Virus record (IMG/VR): IMGVR_UViG_3300047481_000096
Location: 1 to 22,913 of that record
DNA length: 22,913 bases
Origin: a virus
Direction: 5' to 3' (one strand)
Under the pieces are notes generated by a model that saw nothing but the letters and a program-made list of their open reading frames with translations, had not been told where the DNA came from and made no database searches. A program made the translations under genes and the position numbers. Shown here one piece after another: positions 21,475-22,913 of the stretch (its first letter is position 1; each line of letters starts with the position of its first letter).

Positions 21475-21716
21475 TTGTTTCCCCAATAGATTGCTTCGAG
21501 AACCGCATCAATGTCGTGAATCGTCTTGTCCACCAGTGCGATGGCCGAGTCGATCTCATGCCGAAACTCTTGCTCTTTGATCTCCAGCTCACGGCGCTTT
21601 CTGAGCCAGAACTCGAGGTCTTTGTTGAGCATCTCGACCTCGGCCCTCTTCGCATCTTCGATCTCCGCTGGAGCGGCGTTGGAAAACATCTCAGTAAATG
21701 TTGTTGCTTTGCTCAT
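21471..21716 (-). CDS. Unknown helical early protein, 81 residues (first gene of the leftward operon)
   Basis: The first gene of the leftward early transcript, 42 bases after the predicted start of transcription. The ATG at 21716 has AAGGAG eight bases upstream and is preferred over 21743. The product is almost entirely helical and charged: EIEDAKRAEVEMLNKDLEFW, then LRKRRELEIKEQEFRHEIDS, so it is probably a coiled-coil dimer. No catalytic or DNA-binding motif is seen. It has no recognised family; it could be an accessory to the annealing protein or an anti-host factor. Confidence 0.6.
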   Translation of the reverse strand: MSKATTFTEMFSNAAPAEIEDAKRAEVEMLNKDLEFWLRKRRELEIKEQEFRHEIDSAIALVDKTIHDIDAVLEAIYWGNK

Positions 21717-21759
21717 TTGTCTTGCTCCTTTTCTGTGTTTCAATATTTGCTAACCACAG

Positions 21760-21786
21760 GAACTATTATACAGAGAACAATAGTTC
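21760..21786. promoter_or_regulatory. Inverted repeat operator in the divergent control region
   Basis: GAACTATT (21760-21767) and AATAGTTC (21779-21786) are perfect 8-base inverted arms with an 11-base spacer. The repeat covers the -10 and the whole spacer of the leftward promoter, and lies 37 bases before the rusA-like start, so a bound dimer could control both directions. The inner AACAATAG/CTATTGTT also appears in the erf promoter. Confidence 0.6.
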
Positions 21787-21792
21787 ATGCAA
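21765..21792 (-). promoter_or_regulatory. Leftward early promoter (TTGCAT-N16-TATAAT)
   Basis: Minus strand: -35 TTGCAT at 21792-21787, 16-base spacer, and a consensus -10 TATAAT at 21770-21765. Transcription would begin near 21758 and run through the leftward operon. A rightward promoter must also exist here, but I see no good -35/-10 pair on the plus strand. Confidence 0.65.
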
Positions 21793-21822
21793 CTCTAATC
21801 ACCCACAACTTATGGGGGAATT

Positions 21823-22161
21823 ATGCTGGTCCTACCTTGGCCACCCAAAGAGCTGTCACCTAATGCGCGAACCCACAGAATGGCCAAAGCCAAGGCCGCA
21901 AAGGCCTACCGCCATGCCTGCTGGGCCTTAACCAAAGAGGCGGGAGTATCACTTGGTGATCTACCCGTGCATTTGAAGATCACCTTCGTGCCGCCAACCC
22001 GGCAGCCCAGAGACCTCGACAACTGCCTGGCCGCGATCAAGTCGGGGATCGATGGCATGGCCGACGCGCTCGGAGTCAATGATCGAGACTTTCGACCTAT
22101 TACTGTTGACATCTCGCCAGACATCGGTGGGATGGTGATTGTTGAACTATTGGAAAATTGA
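21823..22161 (+). CDS. rusA: RusA-family Holliday junction resolvase
   Basis: A 112-residue endonuclease of the RusA family, which cuts four-way DNA junctions as a dimer. The N-terminal LPWPPKELSPNARTHRMAKA is the family signature (PPxxLSPNARxHxxxK). The catalytic acidic cluster is visible in QPRDLDNCLAAIKSGIDGMA (D64, D66) and in ADALGVNDRDF (D81 and D87). Conserved basic residues lie between, at K22-K27. It is the first rightward gene, with GGGGGAA before the ATG at 21823, and probably resolves recombination or replication intermediates together with Erf. Its length is slightly under that of E. coli RusA (120), and all expected residues are present. Confidence 0.92.
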   Translation: MLVLPWPPKELSPNARTHRMAKAKAAKAYRHACWALTKEAGVSLGDLPVHLKITFVPPTRQPRDLDNCLAAIKSGIDGMADALGVNDRDFRPITVDISPDIGGMVIVELLEN

Positions 22162-22185
22162 TGTATCATAGGAAATGTTGGAAGT

Positions 22186-22519
22186 GACGCTCCAGCATTT
22201 GGTCTAGGGAAGAACCTCTTAGTGAGGGCTTGAAGCCATCGTTCCTAGACCCGATGCTGGCTCCGTCAAAGCCCAAGTCCTCCCTAAGGGGTTTTTCTTT
22301 GGGCGCTCCGACCGTACTCCAGACGGACTGAGAGCGTAACCCCGCTGCGTGGAAGAAAAGGGTACAGGTAAGGGATCGAAAGATCACCCGGTGCAAATCC
22401 GTAAGAATCCTGCGGCTGGCAGACAACCAGTAGCCGAGGGCATAACGTAACCAATCGTTAGCTGACTGGTTCCGGCATAGGCCGGGGGCGATAACCTTGC
22501 TTTTTACCCTTGTGGGGTA
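22186..22519 (+). ncRNA. Candidate large structured RNA between rusA and a small ORF
   Basis: About 375 bases without a credible protein gene hold a near-continuous series of helices on the plus strand. Domain 1: GACG 22186-22189/22264-22267, CCAGCAT 22192-22198/22254-22260, a 10-pair stem 22201-22210/22242-22251, with two inner hairpins (CCTC/GAGG 22215-22227; GGCT/AGCC 22227-22237). Then GCCCAA 22271-22276/22299-22304, CGCTC 22304-22308/22332-22336 enclosing CCGT/ACGG 22312-22326. Domain 2: CAGG/CCTG 22365-22368/22409-22412 enclosing a GAAA-capped stem (22372-22388). Then CGGCT/AGCCG 22413-22436, CCGGC/GCCGG 22472-22485 and TACCC/GGGTA 22505-22519. A GNRA loop on the plus strand fixes orientation. 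It fits no family I can name: no group I P7 (AGACUA/UAGUC), RNase P, tmRNA or tRNA signature. Confidence 0.6.
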
Positions 22520-22541
22520 GGGGGCAGTTTGGGCGATAAAT

Positions 22542-22802
22542 ATGAAAAAGCAACCTACTGAGTACCTTTTAAACCCTAAAAAACCAGGATCAAAAGCTCA
22601 CATTTGGGTAGGATTCGATTCAGCGTGTCGAATGTTTAGTACGGGAGGAATGAGAAAAAAACGACAAAAATTGTTCAGCTCTACAATGGGTAAAGAAATT
22701 TGCCTCATGTGTATGAATGTTTCATCAATCAAAGAAGGAGAAGAAAATGGAAGAGTTCAAGAAGTTCTGGGATGCGTACCCTCGAAAGGTCGGCAAGGCT
22801 GA
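22542..22802 (+). CDS. Small CxxC phage protein downstream of the structured RNA
   Basis: An 86-residue frame starting 22 bases after the last RNA helix. Residues 18-60 (KAHIWVGFDSACRMFSTGGM, later MGKEICLMCMN) resemble a family of small phage proteins with a KxHIWxGxDTxCRMxSTGG opening and a later CxxC; His20, Cys29, Cys54 and Cys57 could bind zinc. Function unknown. No purine-rich ribosome binding site is visible just before the ATG, so translation may depend on the RNA structure or another element. The last 20 codons run through the ribosome binding site and start of the next gene (56-base overlap), and look unlike the conserved part; the original C-terminus may have been lost. The stretch is more A/T-rich than its surroundings. 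Confidence 0.55.
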   Translation: MKKQPTEYLLNPKKPGSKAHIWVGFDSACRMFSTGGMRKKRQKLFSSTMGKEICLMCMNVSSIKEGEENGRVQEVLGCVPSKGRQG

Positions 22803-22913
22803 AGCTCGAAAAGCCTGGGCGCAGACTGAGAAGATCAGGCCCGATGTCGAGACCATCATCAAAGCAATACACGCTGCCTGCAAGACTGAGCAATGGATGC
22901 GAGGCGGTGGGCA
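22747..22913 (+). CDS. Replication-module protein, N-terminus (partial)
   Basis: Starts at ATG 22747 with AAGGAG and six-base spacing (22735-22740), and runs off the window after 55 codons. The visible part, MEEFKKFWDAYPRKVGKAEA, then RKAWAQTEKIRPDVETIIKA and TEQWMRGGG, is the well-known FWxAYPRKxGKxxAxKAW module that occurs at the end of, or as a separate gene beside, phage replication initiators and DnaT/primosome-like proteins. It is usually followed by FIPxPxTWLNxxRW, which would lie outside the window. Its location after rusA suggests the replication module begins here. Confidence 0.8.
   Translation, partial: MEEFKKFWDAYPRKVGKAEARKAWAQTEKIRPDVETIIKAIHAACKTEQWMRGGG

Noticed and set aside
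20888-21655. 255-residue open frame
   Set aside because: Arg/Ser/Pro-rich translation typical of an antisense or shifted frame; only its last 99 codons, with an ATGA junction, are a gene.
22278-22297. Terminator after rusA
   Set aside because: CCC-TAA-GGG followed by five T is only a three-pair stem and is better explained as part of the surrounding GCCCAA/TTGGGC helix.
22361-22436. Cobalamin or c-di-GMP riboswitch
   Set aside because: CCGGTGCAAATCCG and the GAAA-capped stem recall parts of both, but the cobalamin box (CCGC-ACTGT region) and the c-di-GMP receptor hairpin and closing strand are not present in order.
22186-22519. Group I intron
   Set aside because: CAGG...AATCCTG looks like a P4 pairing, but there is no AGACTA/TAGTC P7 pair, no P3, and both flanking genes are complete with natural ends.
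22186-22541. HEARO/omega RNA of an IscB-type nuclease
   Set aside because: The following ORF is an 86-residue CxxC protein without HNH or RuvC motifs.
1-22913. CRISPR array, tRNA genes, insertion sequence, integrase or lysis cassette
   Set aside because: I saw no regularly spaced repeats, no T-arm/anticodon pattern, no transposase, and no recognisable holin/endolysin or integrase in the window.

Overview
The window is part of a tailed double-stranded DNA phage genome of the P22 (short-tailed) type. It could be a free phage or a prophage; no integrase, attachment site or bacterial gene is visible. The coding density, moderate GC and proteobacterial-style AGGAG ribosome binding sites suggest a proteobacterial host, but the host is inference only.

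Late region, all on the minus strand, read from right to left: small terminase (18433 down), large terminase, P22-type portal, an unrecognised 1004-residue protein, scaffold, P22-type coat with I-domain, a decoration-like protein, and a terminator. Then comes a cassette of small mostly lysine-rich proteins, gp4-like tail accessory factor, a repeat-containing fibre-like protein, a small basic protein, gp10-like protein, a tail-needle candidate with a C1q/TNF-like C-terminus, a small beta protein, a GNAT-like protein, gp7-like and gp20-like ejection proteins, and the first codons of another gene. This is P22 order (3-2-1-8-5-4-10-26-14-7-20-16) with extra genes inserted.

Early leftward region (21716 down to 18433): a chain of small genes, many joined by ATGA stop/start overlaps, carrying an Erf-type single-strand annealing protein, two winged-helix candidates, two small membrane proteins and several unknowns, running straight into the small terminase gene. 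Two matching promoters (TTGCAT-N16-TATAAT and TTGCAT-N16-TACAAT) drive it, each with a CTATTGTT-type motif inside the spacer. One small membrane protein is encoded out of frame inside the 3' end of erf.

Rightward region (21823 to the end): a RusA-type Holliday junction resolvase, then about 375 bases without a protein gene that fold into many consecutive helices on the plus strand (candidate structured RNA), a small CxxC protein of lower GC, and the start of a replication-module protein that leaves the window. Erf and RusA would supply recombination for replication and concatemer processing, feeding the headful-type packaging module.

The strongest unexplained signal is the structured RNA candidate at about 22186-22519. 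Secondary signals are the erf-overlapping gene, the twin promoters with shared motif, and the 1004-residue protein between portal and scaffold.
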